From Polytrichum commune (Eukaryota > Streptophyta > Polytrichopsida > Polytrichales > Polytrichaceae), in contig OX485804.1 in the NCBI GenBank assembly GCA_950295325.1, positions 61,040,533 to 61,104,532 on the forward strand: a DNA stretch of 64,000 nt. The letters are read 5' to 3'. The translations under genes and the position numbers were made by a program. Positions 12,312 to 25,244 of the stretch are shown here, piece by piece. Positions within the stretch are counted from its first letter, which is position 1. Each line of letters begins with the position of its first letter. The notes beneath the pieces were generated by a model, which made no database searches, was not told the DNA's origin, and saw nothing but the letters and a program-made list of their open reading frames with translations.

Positions 12312-13372
12312 ATGGTGGTAGGGAGGAAGAAGCCTGCGCCCAGGGTTGCGGAGGAAGGAGGCCCTGTGCGACCTGGTGTCAAAGGCAAGAATTTCTGCAA
12401 GGATGAGGAGGAGCAACTTTGTAGAAGTGTCTTGCATGTGACACAAGACCGCATTGTTGGTAATCAACAAAGAGCAGGTGTTTTTTGGGAGCGGATCACC
12501 ACTCACTACCAAGAGAATCAGCCACAGGGACCCCGGCCGCAGCGCTCATTGGAGACCAAGTGGGGCATCATCAAACATGACGTCTCCAAGTTCATTGGTG
12601 TCTACTCATAGGTGATGCGGTTGAATCGAAGTGGGACGAGCGCTTCAGATACCTTGAGGAGGGCGCATGAACTGTACAAGCAGAAGAACGAAAAGGGATC
12701 GGATTTCGCATTCGAACACTGCTGGGTATTGTTGCGAGACCACCCGAAGTGGTCGGAGGGGTGGACACAGGTGAAGGTTGTGACGCCGAAGAGGAAAGCG
12801 CCTTGCTCAGAGGAGGACAATGACTGCTTCGATTTGTTCGAGATGGAGCGGGGCGTAGCAACAACTTCGGAGGAGGGGGGCGGATCAGCGGAGGGAGGGA
12901 GTGTGCGTGTAGAAGCATCGCGGATATTCAAGGGGCGCCCTGGAGGTGTCAAGGGTGCAAAGGAAGATCAACAACAAGGGAAGATCCGTGAGGGTCTTTT
13001 GTTGGCACACGCCGAGGCCACGAAAAGCATGGCTGCGGCACACATGAGGAAGGCTGCGCTTCTGGAGGACCAGAATCTCCTCATGCTAATGTCGATGCCT
13101 GATGTTGATGAGGACGCCAAGAATACCTGCGCCTCCGAAGACAAATGGAGTTGAAGAAGCTCCGCAAGCTTGTGGCTGAGGAAGAGCATCGCGAGGCGGA
13201 GGCCAATGCTATCAACTTGCCACATGCGGCCACTTGTCCTGATGCCGGTGTGAGCTCACCCGGAGCCGCTTCACCTGGCGCTGAACCCCAAAACCAGGAC
13301 GAAGAGCAGGTTTGTGAGCAGCAAGAGCATCGGAACACTCATATGGTTGCAGTAAGAATTCACATGGTTTAG
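12312..13372 (+). pseudogene. Broken Myb/SANT-like (NAM-associated) protein of the Harbinger element
   Basis: The frame opens at ATG 12312 and is read with one nonsense codon, TAG at 12609-12611, and one frameshift near 13,125-13,140. Three blocks can be seen. A Trp-bearing helix region includes DEEEQLCRSVL and FWERITTHYQ. A second block includes RSLETKWGIIKHDVSKF and then FEHCWVLLRDHPKW, the pattern of plant Myb/SANT-like and NAM-associated proteins. A carboxy-terminal coiled coil follows in the shifted frame (MELKKLRKLVAEEEHREAEA). In PIF/Harbinger elements such proteins bind the element's ends with the transposase. The gene is not expected to make a full product. Confidence 0.65.
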
Positions 13373-14763
13373 GTTCTCTGCACTTTTCCCCTGCGAATTG
13401 GTTTAGTTTGGAACACGTAGATATCGGACAACCAACTCAATTTAGGGTATTGGGTGAGCAGTCAGAGCGTAGCAACTCCTAGCCAATTGATCTAGATGGA
13501 TACCAAGAAAATTTAGTCTCCAGTGAAGACAATGTACACTTTGGATTAAGCCTCCATGGGCAATATCATTGATGAATTGAGTTCTAGCTCCATTCTGAAT
13601 TTGCTTGTTGAATTAGCTTGTTGATTTTGCCTACTTTGATTTCAAGGCCTGTGCCGGCTGGCGTTTAGTTTCAAAGCTTTGCATGAACTCTTTCTATGGT
13701 GGGAGTCCGAAATTTCGGCAATCTGCTTCGATTTCATCAAGGTTGAATTTCGTGGAGTTTTGCGTTCAAGCTTGTGCAAGTGGAGGTGATCAAAGGGGGA
13801 AGGGTGACCAAAACCCTAGCTCCATACTCTCCTTATCCCTTATCTCCTTAGTCAGCTCTGTGAATTCAGTTTCAGTTCTCTACTTTGTTGTCACTTTTGC
13901 TCATATTGTAGTTGAATGAGATGCCATGAGTTACATCGATGCTTAAAAACATTTGTTCAAAAATAGCTTCAGTGGTGAAACTTAAATCGAAACTGGCTAA
14001 TGATTCAGTCAGAGATTTTGGAGAACTTAGTTCTTGTCTTCTTCTTGCGCAATTTTTTTTAAAGAGTTACGCCTCCCACTCTGCATTCGCATTTAGGGTT
14101 CCTTCATCAGCAAGGAGCATTTCCTGAACAGCCTTCAATTTTACTGCTATATCTCATTGCCACAATTTTTGTAAGCACTTTTGTACTTGTGGTCCTCTAC
14201 CTGTAACTTTTGAAACTTGTTGCATAGCATTTATGATACGAGGCGGTGTGTTTTACCTTTTAATGATTTATGAGGCAGTATGAAAATGTGTGCAGTTAAA
14301 GAGTGTTCAGTTTCTTGGAGTGATTATTTTCAATTGAAGCTGTCTATTGATTCAAGACTCTGATTGTGGAAAATTAATGTGGGAGAATCTAGTTCTTCCC
14401 TTATTCCTGCCGTGGTTTCTTAGTACTTATGGCTACACATGCTTTCTACTCTGCACTCACATGTAGGGTTCCTTCATCAGCTAGAATCATTTTTTTTCTA
14501 AAGTTTTGAATATTGCTGCTAACCCTCATTGCCACAGTTGTTGTGAGCATTTTTGTGCTTAAGGTTCTCTAGCTATTGATGGGCATTTTTGAAAGGTGTT
14601 GTATTATGAGGCAATGTGTCTTTACACTTGTTGGCTGGGTGTTTTTTTTGAGGTGCAGGAAAATCCAATTTGTTGTTTTCTCAAAGCTGGTTACATCCTT
14701 CACGGTCGATTCTTGGGTTTTGAGTCCATTAGCCCTGCCAGTCCCAACTAAAGTTTGAGGCAA

Positions 14764-14839
14764 TGGCCGCCCCAAAAGATAGTAATGCCCACCTTGACAG
14801 TCTTATGCAGTCCTTTGAAGAGCGTGCCAAACTTGCTGA
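14764..14839 (+). other. Possible captured exon inside the Harbinger element
   Basis: ATG at 14764 opens a short frame, with PKDSNAHLDSLMQSFEERAK, ending at a candidate donor (GAG|GTCTAC). A candidate acceptor at about 15,108 continues in a plausible frame with GAG TTA TCT AAC. This could be the first exons of a host gene captured by the transposon. The start has a weak likeness to SKA1-type kinetochore proteins, which I cannot confirm. It may equally be chance. Confidence 0.25.
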
Positions 14840-15771
14840 GGTCTACACTTGCTCATAGCACTTTTTAAATGAATTTGGTTGCTTCATATATATAGTTGAG
14901 TAACTAGGTGTGGCTCCATGTTTCTTACTTTGAAACACTTCAGAATATCGTTTTTAGATGTAATTAGAAACTACATGTTGTTGAGTCGATATAATTTTGT
15001 TGTGTCGATATAATTTTGAGAATGTTGGAGATTCTTAACTGAGTATCCTAATGCTACTGTGATGCTCAAGTAATCAGGAATGAGTTAATGCTACCTTGAT
15101 ATTATTCAGGAGTTATCTAACATCCACCTTGTTGTAATTTTGTGTTGTGTCCACAGAGATTACAACTTTGAGATAATTGTGATTGAAGATGACATCGATG
15201 TTCATCGTGATTATACGCAACCACTAACTCACATGAGGCAATTCTCGAGCCGATCCAACTGCTAGAAAAGAAATGTCTCCGGAGTCAGGCCAACCGATCG
15301 AGTGCCCATAATCTATAACGCCACACATGTAAGCAGTAGAGCGTGAAGTAAGAATCTCACCATCGTCGCCACTCATCCATCAGGCATCCCGATCAATACC
15401 ACCCATCCCAAATAATTGCATCTAACTTATCTAACTTGTCTGATTCCAGGAGCGGAGACTGTTGTTTTCCGGGAGCCGGGAGCCGTTCGACGAAGTGTCT
15501 GCGGTGGGGGGGATGCCGGGTCCCGCGACCGGCCACCTAATTTGGCACCGGCCAAGCCCCCGTTGGCGTGCCCGTTGCCGCCAACGGGTGGAGATGCTCT
15601 AAGCCACTAAAGGTGTATTCAACTTGGGAGAGGAACGATGCTTCCGAGCTTTGGCAAATCCGAATTAAGTTTGGCCTAGTCAAATTACCACCCCTTGTGC
15701 CAATGCAAGTTAAGCAACCTCTGCCACAAAAGATAGTTGTCGGGCTAATGAACCCAACTCATTGTAGGTAA

Positions 15772-18700
15772 GGGACAATCACTGCAACAACTCCCACGTC
15801 CACATATGAAGTAGATGGACAAGGAGCATGAGTCTCCTTTGTGGAGCCTACTAAAACCAATCAACTATGGTGACATGATAGTGAAAGAAACAGTGAGGGA
15901 CACAGGGGCATGAACCAAGGGGCTAACATCACAACATGCAGTGAAGGACATGAGGCCTACAACCAAGGCCACAACATCACAAGATAAGATGAAGGACACC
16001 AAGCCGGTGACAAAGGCAATGAATTCCGAGGGTGACTTGAAGGACACTAGGCTAGTGAAGAGCAAAACCAACTCTTTTCGGTCAGGGGTCAAGGTTGCCA
16101 TTGGTGGTTCCATCGATTGGCAACAAAAGGACAAATCAACCACCGGGTCCAAAGGTCTTCAACAACGGAAGATCAATTTTATTCCGAAGACACGTATTGG
16201 TGTGGAGGTTGCTGCTGCAAATGCCAAGGCCAATACCTTCACTTTGGAAAAAGATGTCGGCCAACATTCACGACCAGTTTCCATGCCCAAGACAAGGATG
16301 TACATTCTTCTACACGAGACTGGGTAGATTGTGGATCGTGCTTCTCTTCAGGATCCAAATGCTATTATGCAAACATAACTCGCCATGGACACTGCCAACA
16401 CCCTATTGCCCGCTTTAAATATTGCATTTGACCATTGGTACATCGCCAACACACCAAAGGTACTCCATGTCTGATCCTACACTAACTTCTCCTCATCCAC
16501 GCTTGTTTATTTTATACTTTGTCACACTCATCAGACATAACCTCTGTTGTATTGCTATGTCCTTCGTAGCATGTGTTGTATTTCTTTGTCCCTACTATCC
16601 CTTACTCCATGAGTGTCTCCTATGTCCTTCATGTGTTGTCATGTTTCAAATTGCAATTGTGTACTGCAATGTCTCCATTGTGAACGGTAGAGCTCATAAT
16701 AACTACTGTGCTCCCGCTCCATTTCTTGGCATGATCTTCTATGCAAGAATTCGGGCCACTTCAAAGGACATCCACTATGATTGCTAAAATATCACACGCC
16801 CTAAAAGTGTTAAAAATGCAAGGGAAGGAAGATCTGGTGGTCCCGCTATATGATGATATTAAGAAGGTTGGTGCGTACCTCACCTATCGCAAGGATGTCG
16901 CAACATACTTGCTCGAGAAGGCCAAGGCTAAGAAGAAACTCAAGGCGATACCAAAAATTATGTGGACGCAAAACTCTATGAATTCGACAAGGATGCCCAA
17001 TTTGTCAAAGAACATTGGAGGTGGGGTTGGTTGCCTTTCTATGCAATGATGAAAAACTGCCCCTTGAAGGGCTAGCCACCGGTGCCTTGGGAGCACATGG
17101 GGGACAAGCTGGAGTGCATTTTGGCAACATTGGCTACACAACATAGAGTTCAAATTCTCCCTCAAGAGGGAGTGCCCTCACACTCTTCGGGCATTCAAGA
17201 TGTTTATTCGGAAATTGCATAGATGTAACTGGTCCCTAGCCCATCCAACCAAAAGGCTCACATCTGCAACCACTATGGGATACAGACAAGCACACTAGAC
17301 TTCGTGAGGCCCACAGTTGTGGTTGAAGACCTTCTTCAACATGGGTGGTTATTTCTTCATTTGATTTACAGTAATGGCAAGCTACTTGAGCAATGCATGA
17401 CACATATTTTGGGTTTTTTGGGGATATGCGGATGGACACAAGAAGTCAGTTCTTCACAAAATTGAAGTTTTTGTCTATAGGTTGGCCCCACTCTGGTGGA
17501 CATGCACAAAACTGGCTTGTGTGGGCATTTGACAAAGATGTGGCACGGAGATGAGTTGTTTAAAGCCAAAAATGCATTGTGTCACCAAGTAAAACATTGT
17601 TTTGCTACTCCTCTTTGTGCAACTTTTTATTGTCATTGTGGGATGTGCAACAAGCATTGCACCAATGTGGTTTAGGTGCATGCCATCTTCCTAATCTTGT
17701 TTTGGTGGTGTTCACGTACTTCAAATATGTTACCGAAAAGAAATATTTTAAGCTCCTATAGGATAACATGCTATTAGTATGAGATTAATAATGAATCCAT
17801 GTCAAGACCACAACCATATTCTATGTGATATTTGAACCTCATATGAATGGTATATTCATCATCAAATTGAGGGATACTTTTCTTCTCAATGATCCCATAG
17901 ATTCTCTCCCAATTATGTGGATTATTTAACATGGCATTTATCTTACACTTCTTGAGCATATAGCTCATTGACAACCTGTTCTAAACACATATACTTTTGG
18001 TGTCCATTTCTAGATCCACACCAGACACCACTCAAACATAGATTAAGATAAGCAATAGAATTAGGTTTGCTTGCTCAAGTCTAATTTGAAATTATTGCAT
18101 GCTAATAATTGAAATATTGTAATTCAACCTTTGGTGAAACATAACATAAGCATACATGATGGTCGATAATAATCAAAGTTCGCGAGCCTCATGTACTCAC
18201 CGTTCTTAATCATATACATACATTTGATTGGGATATGACAAGGATTGTAGTTTGAAACAAACACTGTAAAGACATGTGTTATGATGAGACACAAGTATGT
18301 GCTAAAAAATTAAACACCATTCTATGTTCAATGAAATGAAATTGATTTTAGTGTCTAGGAAGTCAAAAGGCTAAAGGGATTGAAAGTACATCATGATGGT
18401 TTCATAGTAGCTAATTCCCTAGAGTGTCATAGTGCAGTAGCCTTCATGAGATAGAGATTGATGTCCACTTGATGATCCAATTGAAAGAAAAACTTGCGGT
18501 TTCCTAGGACTACATTCTCAAATATTGATGAGAACTTATCTCTAATGGGATTGTTTTAGGGACATTCCAACATAAAGTGTGCCTCATTTTCAATTGGATT
18601 GTACGTAAGAGCAAAAGTAACATAGTCTATTATCTCTAGAAATAGGGACAGTCGACCACCGTCCAATTTCTTATGCAAGTCTATGGTTCACGGTTCGGTG

Positions 18701-18937
18701 AGCAACAATGACCTTGCGTTGCGGTGGTGTCAATGGTTGCTTCAAGTATAATTCACATTTGTATTTGAGAAAGTTCTTGAGGTGGAGGTAATCTAGTTTC
18801 TTTCCCTCCGAGATGAAAAGAATTCCACTCTCTAGCAAGAAAAGCCTCCTTGATATAATCTAATGCAAATTTTGATGTTGTTGGGTTGTCGTGGGCTTGC
18901 TAATTAGATAGACCCCATGATGCCTTCCACATGGTTG
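15772..18937. other. Transposon-derived intergenic DNA, no intact gene
   Basis: Several short open frames (for example 15941-16327 and 16741-17049, plus strand) have lysine-rich, gene-like composition but are broken and lack recognisable domains. They look like decayed mobile-element coding sequence. Confidence 0.4.
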
Positions 18938-19767
18938 TCAATTTGTGCCAAGTGTTAAATCCTTAATCGGCCATGTGTCGGAGAGTGAGGTTGCTTGCCT
19001 AACTAGCCAAGAGGAGGGTAGGTGAGCAAGCCATTGTTGAAAATCCATGGTGAGCTTAAGAGCGTATAATTCTATGGGGAGTTCTACAAATTTGGCCAGC
19101 AAAATACGATAGGTTGTTTGAGAACATACTTGGATGTGAGACATCATATGTATCTTCATGCCTTTTTCACAAGCCTTCCAATGAGAGTTTTTCAAGTCTA
19201 CTTCCCAAATTTCAAAACCATATGTGAAAGTTGGAAGCACCAAAAGCCTTGAATAGATGGGATTTGAATTTCCGGGAGGTGATTTTGACTATAGCTATTT
19301 TTCTTAAAGTGGCCATCAAGGCTTTCATACTTCGCCTTTTACTCAATGGCCCAAAGTAACCACGTGAATAGAAATCAATCCCAAGATTTGTGGGTTATCT
19401 CAATTTAGTCATTGTCTAGGTAAAATGCTTCCTGGTTTAATTTCCTTTTGTTGCAGCCAGAGTTCATGATTTTGGTTTTAGATAAATTAACTTTAAGGTG
19501 AGAAGAAGTGCAAAACTCATGTAATTTTTTTACGAAGTCTTTGTAGCTTTGCTCTTGATTTAGAGAGTAGGATAACATTGTCAACATAAAGAATAATAAT
19601 GACCACTGTAACAAACAAACATGGAGAGTTCCCATCAATCTCGTCCAAATATTTTTCAAGTTCAATGTACACGGCAAATAACATGGGGGGAATGGGACAT
19701 CTTGTTTAACACTGATGTCAAACATTACTTCACCATGTGTATCATTATTGATGCGTACTATTTGCAA
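18938..19767 (-). mobile_element. Decayed LINE (non-LTR retrotransposon), reverse transcriptase part
   Basis: Two minus-strand frames fit the order of a LINE reverse transcriptase. At 19405-19767 there is KQDVPFPP, then FMLTMLSYSL in the place of the catalytic YADD box, then LKVNLSKTKIM, which follows the active site in these enzymes. At 18938-19243 there is LPTFTYGFEIWEVDL followed by LAKFVELPIELYALKL, the pattern of the thumb and post-RT region. Frameshifts separate them and the catalytic aspartates are lost. The element probably extends beyond these limits, roughly 18.4-20.2 kb. Confidence 0.6.
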
Positions 19768-22248
19768 ATATTGTGGTATATATGGTTTTTACAACTTGTT
19801 GCAAATGAAGTGATATACCTAATTGTTGGAGGCATTCCCAAAGCTTGTCACATGGAATTATATGATAAGTGAAGTCAACAAAGCATGAATAGAGACACCA
19901 ACCTGCAAATTTTCTTGTTCAAATAAAATACGTAATGTAAGGATGTGATCCACAATAGAACTACCTTCCCTAAAACCTTCAATCATTATCATAGTTGGGA
20001 GGGCCTATGTGATTATGTATAAAGAGAAACATTCATTATGAACTCTTATAATTTTTGCATCTCAACACCAACTCTAAAACCTTCTACATAATGCGCCCAT
20101 GATATGCAGTTGCCAATCATGCGGACCCCATTCATCAATAGTTTGCAATTGAAATTAACTAGACAAACAATGTGATTGAGACACACAACAAACTTTTATG
20201 AGGTTTGAATAGATTGTAGAATACATGGCCGTTCTACACGTACATGTGACCAAGGGGTGTGAGGAAAAATGATTTAGAATTTCTTGTGATCAAGGTCTGT
20301 AGTCTAGGGAACAAGTTTTGGGAGATTTTTGAGCTCAGCCAGCTAAAATGCGCCCCTTCACAACTTCTACCAGTTTTTTCAGAATTTGACCGGTTGTAAA
20401 CTTGTTGCCATTAATTTGGACCAGCCAATATCCTATAATTTTTTTTTCAAGTGCCGGCTAATTTCCTCTTCATTGCAATGACAACCGGCCAAAAACTTGG
20501 GCATCGATAAGTAAGCCGGTTTTCCAATGTAGCAAAATTATATCTATAAACAACATACACCATTCAACAACAACGTCCAAAGAACATATCAACATCCAAC
20601 AACAATGATCAACAATTTAATTATCCATAGCATGAGTTGAACCTAAAATAACCCATCAACCGGTTGATGGCCATGGATTTACTCTTCTAATATACCTAGG
20701 TCTTAAAACCTCATATTAGATTTGAGGCCACAACATGATAAAAGAGTAACCTAACATACCATACTATATACAAAAATGAAATTCATCAACTGTTAGACTC
20801 AAAATCAGTTGTATCATCTTCACCTTTAAGAGGAAAACGCCGTGAAAGGTAACTTTGTGGATGTGAAAACAACCATCTAAACTTTTGTAGAGTTCCTCCA
20901 TAAAGCTATGGCTTTTATTAGTATGTTATCAAGATCACCACAAAGGTCTTCCATAGACACACTCATAATACATTCTAAACGCTAGCTGTCAACAATGAAT
21001 TGCAATAATGAAGCAAAAGCTTCGCATGTCCGCCATTCAACAAATCACTATAAGCCTACAACAAACACATAAGCTAAACCTTAGAACCAGATGATATCCG
21101 GCCCTAGATGAATCAAATTGGATGAAATCCGCCTATTTCACAATTCATATGGGTAAAAATTCTCCTCCTCAAAATGATTGCCGATTGATTTTTTATTGAT
21201 TTTATTGATTTTTTTAAAAGCACCAGTTTCACATCCTCCACTTAGCCAAATCAACCGGACTTTTCACAAAACCAACCGGTTGCCATTACACTAAATACCG
21301 GTTCTCCCCGGACATTGCTAGGGAATTTGACCAAGAGAAGTCTTCATTTCTTTTAATAGCATTGGTCTTATGAGATAGAGAGGGAGAGAGATGATGCTAG
21401 CCTCTCGGGTTGGTGTAAATGAGGGACACTTCACCTTGGTCATAGTTGCAAGCTCATATGTTGGTCACATGACATAGTGTAATGCATACTTAGACTGCAA
21501 CATAGTGTTTTTAGTAAAAATAATAAACAATAGAATAAAAATTTATTGTCTAAAATAAAAATTTCAAAAAAAATTTGAAATGTGTTTTCCTTATAATATG
21601 ATCACCTTATTTTCCATTGAGACAACCTATTGGGGTTCCTCTTTGCAAAATATTGATGCCACTTCTCATCCATTTTCTCACATGCTCACTTATGATCACT
21701 TTTATTTTTTGTGACCTTGTATAAAAAAAGTGAGACCGCAACTGCCAACAAGAGATCCTAGAAAGTGATGGTCATGGTTACTAGTCACTATTGCAAAGAC
21801 ACCCTCAAGAAACTTAACCAATGTAAGGAAATTTTATCCATAACATCAATTTACTTCCTATGCCAAAAATTCACAAATTGTAGTGATTTTAGCATGGCGG
21901 CCAATATGACTTAAGGTAGACAACCCTTATTTAGTTGATTTTCTTATTAGGGGCCCTATGTGGTTTGATATGGCTCCAAGAATGGATACCAAAAATACAT
22001 GTTTTGAAAGAGATTAGACTACGTGCTAAAACATGATAAGTAATCTAGACTCAATAATCAATATAATTGGGGGATTAATATGACCATACAATGAATGCAA
22101 GAATACTCACTTTGATAATGAATGAGAAATTCATAAGAACTCTGAAAATTACAAGGAAAGTGGTTACAATCCCAATTTGAATTTGCTAATCATCTTGTTC
22201 TAAGTTAACCTTGTTCTAATTACACATTTCATATCATACAAGAAGCTT
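19768..22248. other. Intergenic DNA, no gene seen
   Basis: AT-rich, with no supportable exon. ACCGG-containing blocks near 20,380-20,520 and 21,230-21,310 resemble each other weakly and may be ends of an old element. Confidence 0.5.
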
Positions 22249-22475
22249 GTTACACCGATTATCCCAATTAGTGTGTGTTATTATTCGGAGTTACGTAATG
22301 CTATACCTATTTAACAAGATTGTAATTTCTTACCAAACAAAGTCATTTATGTTCTACAATGTCCAAACAACCTATTGAACTTTTGCTAGTAAAAATTCAA
22401 TTCTTGAGTAAGATATTATTGCACTATGTAACTTCATATAGTAAGACACACTAATTGGGATAATCAATGTAGTTG
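22249..22475. repeat. Long imperfect hairpin, possible MITE
   Basis: The left arm (22249-22315) and right arm (about 22402-22475) are reverse complements over about 60 bp with scattered mismatches. The shared core is GATTATCCCAATTAGTGTGT and continues as GAGTTACGTAATGC. About 85 bp separate the arms. No target duplication is clear. The RNA would fold into a long hairpin. Confidence 0.6.
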
Positions 22476-24629
22476 GATTAAGTAACTACTCCTTTGGTAA
22501 GATGACTTCATGAAAGCAAACTCAATTTCATGAAGGTTCCTAGCTACATTGTTTAATTAGTGTGGGCCACATTAATTCCCAATCACCCATACTATTTTAT
22601 TCTATTATAATTTGAAGTGGCCCACTATAATTTCTAGTGTGAAATTTATTGTTTGTATTATTGGATTGAAATTTCAAATTTGTATCCAATTGTTTTCTAC
22701 AACTATCCTCAATCGAACATGTACTTTTGTAGGAAGTGCTCGAAACTCAAAGATGGGCAATATTGCTAACCAAATCCAATAACTCTAAACATCCCAACAG
22801 ACAACCCAATAACTAACCTTCTTATCTATCAAAGATTTAGTATTACAAGTGCAACCTAACAATAAAGATTAGTTGAAAGACCAAAATTGCGACACCAAAG
22901 ATAAATATCTACTTACTCGAGTTGGTGTAAAGCGGCTCCTCCTCCTCCTCCTCCTCCTCCTCTACAAAGCTTGAGATTAATATAAAGATGGATGTTACAA
23001 TATGTGCTGAAATCGTGTTTGTGCTCAAACCTCATTTTGGTCTGATGATACACCACAAAGAACCCTAATGTACATGGAATTGGGATGACATTATGAATTT
23101 CATCCAAAATAATGTTTAGCAAGGAAAGTACTGAAAATTTAATGTGGGCCACACTTCTTTCCAAACCACATGAATTTCCTACTCGCACTAATTAGACAAA
23201 GAATGTAGTTCATGAAACTTCCAACCAATGCTATCATAGCGTATTACCAATTTCATTTACCTTCTATATTAGTTCATGATTCTCTTAAATCAACATGACA
23301 TGTGGCAAGCATCAATATCATGATAGTGGGCCTAAACCTCTAGCAACTTCATGAATATTCCAAACAAATTTCATAAATCTTTATGCACTATGTGGTTTTT
23401 GTTTTCTCAACTACTCGCCTCCTCATTTTGAATTCTATGCCTTCTCGTTGTTCATTGGTTCCTCTTATTTGTTCACCTAGAAGCCTCTAGCATTGACGTT
23501 GATTTTTCTTTGGTCTTTCATTACAATACGTCAAAGCTGGAAGCAAGTAGTGTTGTTTCTTCTCCGGTCTTTGATTACTACACATTGAACCAAGCAACAC
23601 AATCCCAATGTGGTTGGAGTGCGCAATCTCATGGATTTGATCTCACTAGTGTGGTTATGAATTTGATTAAGGGAAGAGTGTTGGTCGCGTGAGCAGAGCG
23701 CATAATGTGTTTGGAATACGTTGTCAAGTTCGTCACATGCCTAACGGGCCATTCCAATTGCCCCTTCATAAACACAAGAAATCTTTAAAATCAATCCATG
23801 AGACAATGTGAACGTGGGTAGAGGGCTTGGAATATGTTCCCCACCTTTCCCCACTCCTATAGTGAGCCATGGTGGGGGAACCCTCATGTTTAGCATCAAA
23901 AGAATTGCATGCATGTAGCTTAGAGTGGTTTCACACTAGGGTTGAAGGCCAAAGAAACTCCAAGTGGAGTGATGCTATTGGGAGAGAGAAAAATATTGGA
24001 TCCAAAGATTTTACACTAGGGTCCGAGTCCAAAGTGTGTAAAGATAAAGTGCCACTACCGTATCACCACTTTCTTGCCAAATCTTGATGGTACCGGCTCA
24101 AGAAAATATGCCTCAAGAATCCAATCTTCAAGCTTGTGCCCAATGTTAGTCCAATCTCAAATTTGAAAGAAAGGTCCATCAAAGGGTGTTTGTGGACAAC
24201 AAGTTTCTTCGACCAAACCCTTGGAAATGCAAAATAAAATATTAAACTATGTCTTGTCCATATTTTCTTACATCTACAACTCCAAGCTCTCAATCCATCA
24301 ATTAAAGCATGCGACCTTGTGTGGTCAATCTCCTTAAAATGAATGCCTATTAGAGTAGAGGCGCCCATAATCAATCACTTAAGAGATTCTACCGTAGATT
24401 TGGGAAGTATAAGGCAATGCAAATTTTTCTCGTGTAGGAAGATAGGAATAAGAAGGACTACAATTTTTTTGTAATTTTAATCCTTAAATTGAAGATACTA
24501 TAAATTTTTGAAGCCAAAAGTTGGCCTAAACAAATTGCCAATATCTAGTCTGTTGTAACCGCTCACTTAAACTACTCATTGAACCTCACAATAGCACTCA
24601 GAACCATGACATGTGTTATGGCATTATTG
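22476..24629. other. Intergenic DNA with a (CTC)n microsatellite
   Basis: A (CTC)n run at 22936-22963 gives false poly-Gly and poly-Glu frames. Blocks near 22,535-22,575 and 23,130-23,205 are inverted relatives of each other (both contain TTCATGAA, CTACATT and AATTAGTG). No gene is supported. Confidence 0.5.
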
Positions 24630-24716
24630 GTTCCAACCTAATCAAAATTTAGTCCCAACCTGATCAAAATTTAATCCCAACCTAATCAAAATTCAATCCC
24701 AACCTAATCAAAATTC
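24630..24716. repeat. About 23 bp tandem repeat, four copies
   Basis: The unit CCCAACCTAATCAAAATTTA occurs four times in a row with few changes. Confidence 0.8.
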
Positions 24717-24850
24717 CAGTACCCTATAGATTGCCAATAGGGTCTTGATCAGAAATAGGAGCCTTTACTATAGGGTTGTAGTCAAGAACAGTCACACGTG
24801 TTATACATACTCAAAATACATGCATCCTTTGTGTTCAATATATACTTGAC

Positions 24851-24852
<2 letters not shown>

Positions 24853-24889
<37 letters not shown>
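24853..24889. repeat. (GA)n microsatellite
   Basis: An uninterrupted run of about 18 GA dinucleotides. Confidence 0.9.
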
Positions 24890-24892
<3 letters not shown>

Positions 24893-25244
24893 ATTTTGAT
24901 CACTTTCTTGCAACTTTTATAGCTCCACTTCAATTATTAAAGTTGAAATAGCGATCTTTAACAACTTTAAGTGGATGGACAATCCGATCCAATGTGTGGA
25001 GTTGGAAGTGTCAAGAAGAAGGCTACATACCACTAAAGGATTGTTTACACTAGGGGTGGTTGTGGTAGTGATAATAGTTTACTTTCTTTGGTTCTATTTC
25101 CATGGGAAAAGGCATGATAAATGCTAATCATCCCCACCCCCACAAATTAATACCCTTTACCCCTTAGAGCAAGCCCAATTGTTCCTGGATCCGCATGTGC
25201 ATGCAGGAACAAAAGGTAGCCTTCGTCCATGATAAAATTCAATT

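Larger units (their letters stand above)
12104..15599. mobile_element. PIF/Harbinger-type transposon (TAA target duplication)
   Basis: The left end reads GAGCATCTCCACCGTTGGC and the right end, read on the other strand, GAGCATCTCCACCCGTTGGC. TAA lies directly outside both ends (12101-12103 and 15600-15602), typical of PIF/Harbinger. Both sub-terminal regions are GC-rich and related to each other. Inside are a broken Myb/SANT-like gene (the usual second gene of these elements), a roughly 370 bp direct duplication at about 13,960-14,650, and short gene-like exons near 14,760. No DDE transposase is present, so the copy is non-autonomous. Confidence 0.75.
11922..15771 (+). pseudogene. Transposase-like frame split by the 3.5 kb Harbinger insertion
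   Basis: A frame open except for one TGA (11994-11996) runs from 11922 to the left TAA duplication at 12101-12103. It contains FYKHFDENFKDNNTMLWHRF, which resembles the amino-terminal region of PIF/Harbinger (ALP1-like) transposases. If the inserted element and one TAA copy are ignored, the frame continues without a shift at 15600-15771, where the sequence PLKVYSTWERNDASELW follows. The gene therefore existed before the insertion. The DDE catalytic part is absent. The frame continuity is visible directly; the family assignment is inference. Confidence 0.45.

Noticed and set aside
20335-21310. ACCGG-rich blocks resembling inverted ends
   Set aside because: Similarity is short and uneven, and no target duplication could be found.
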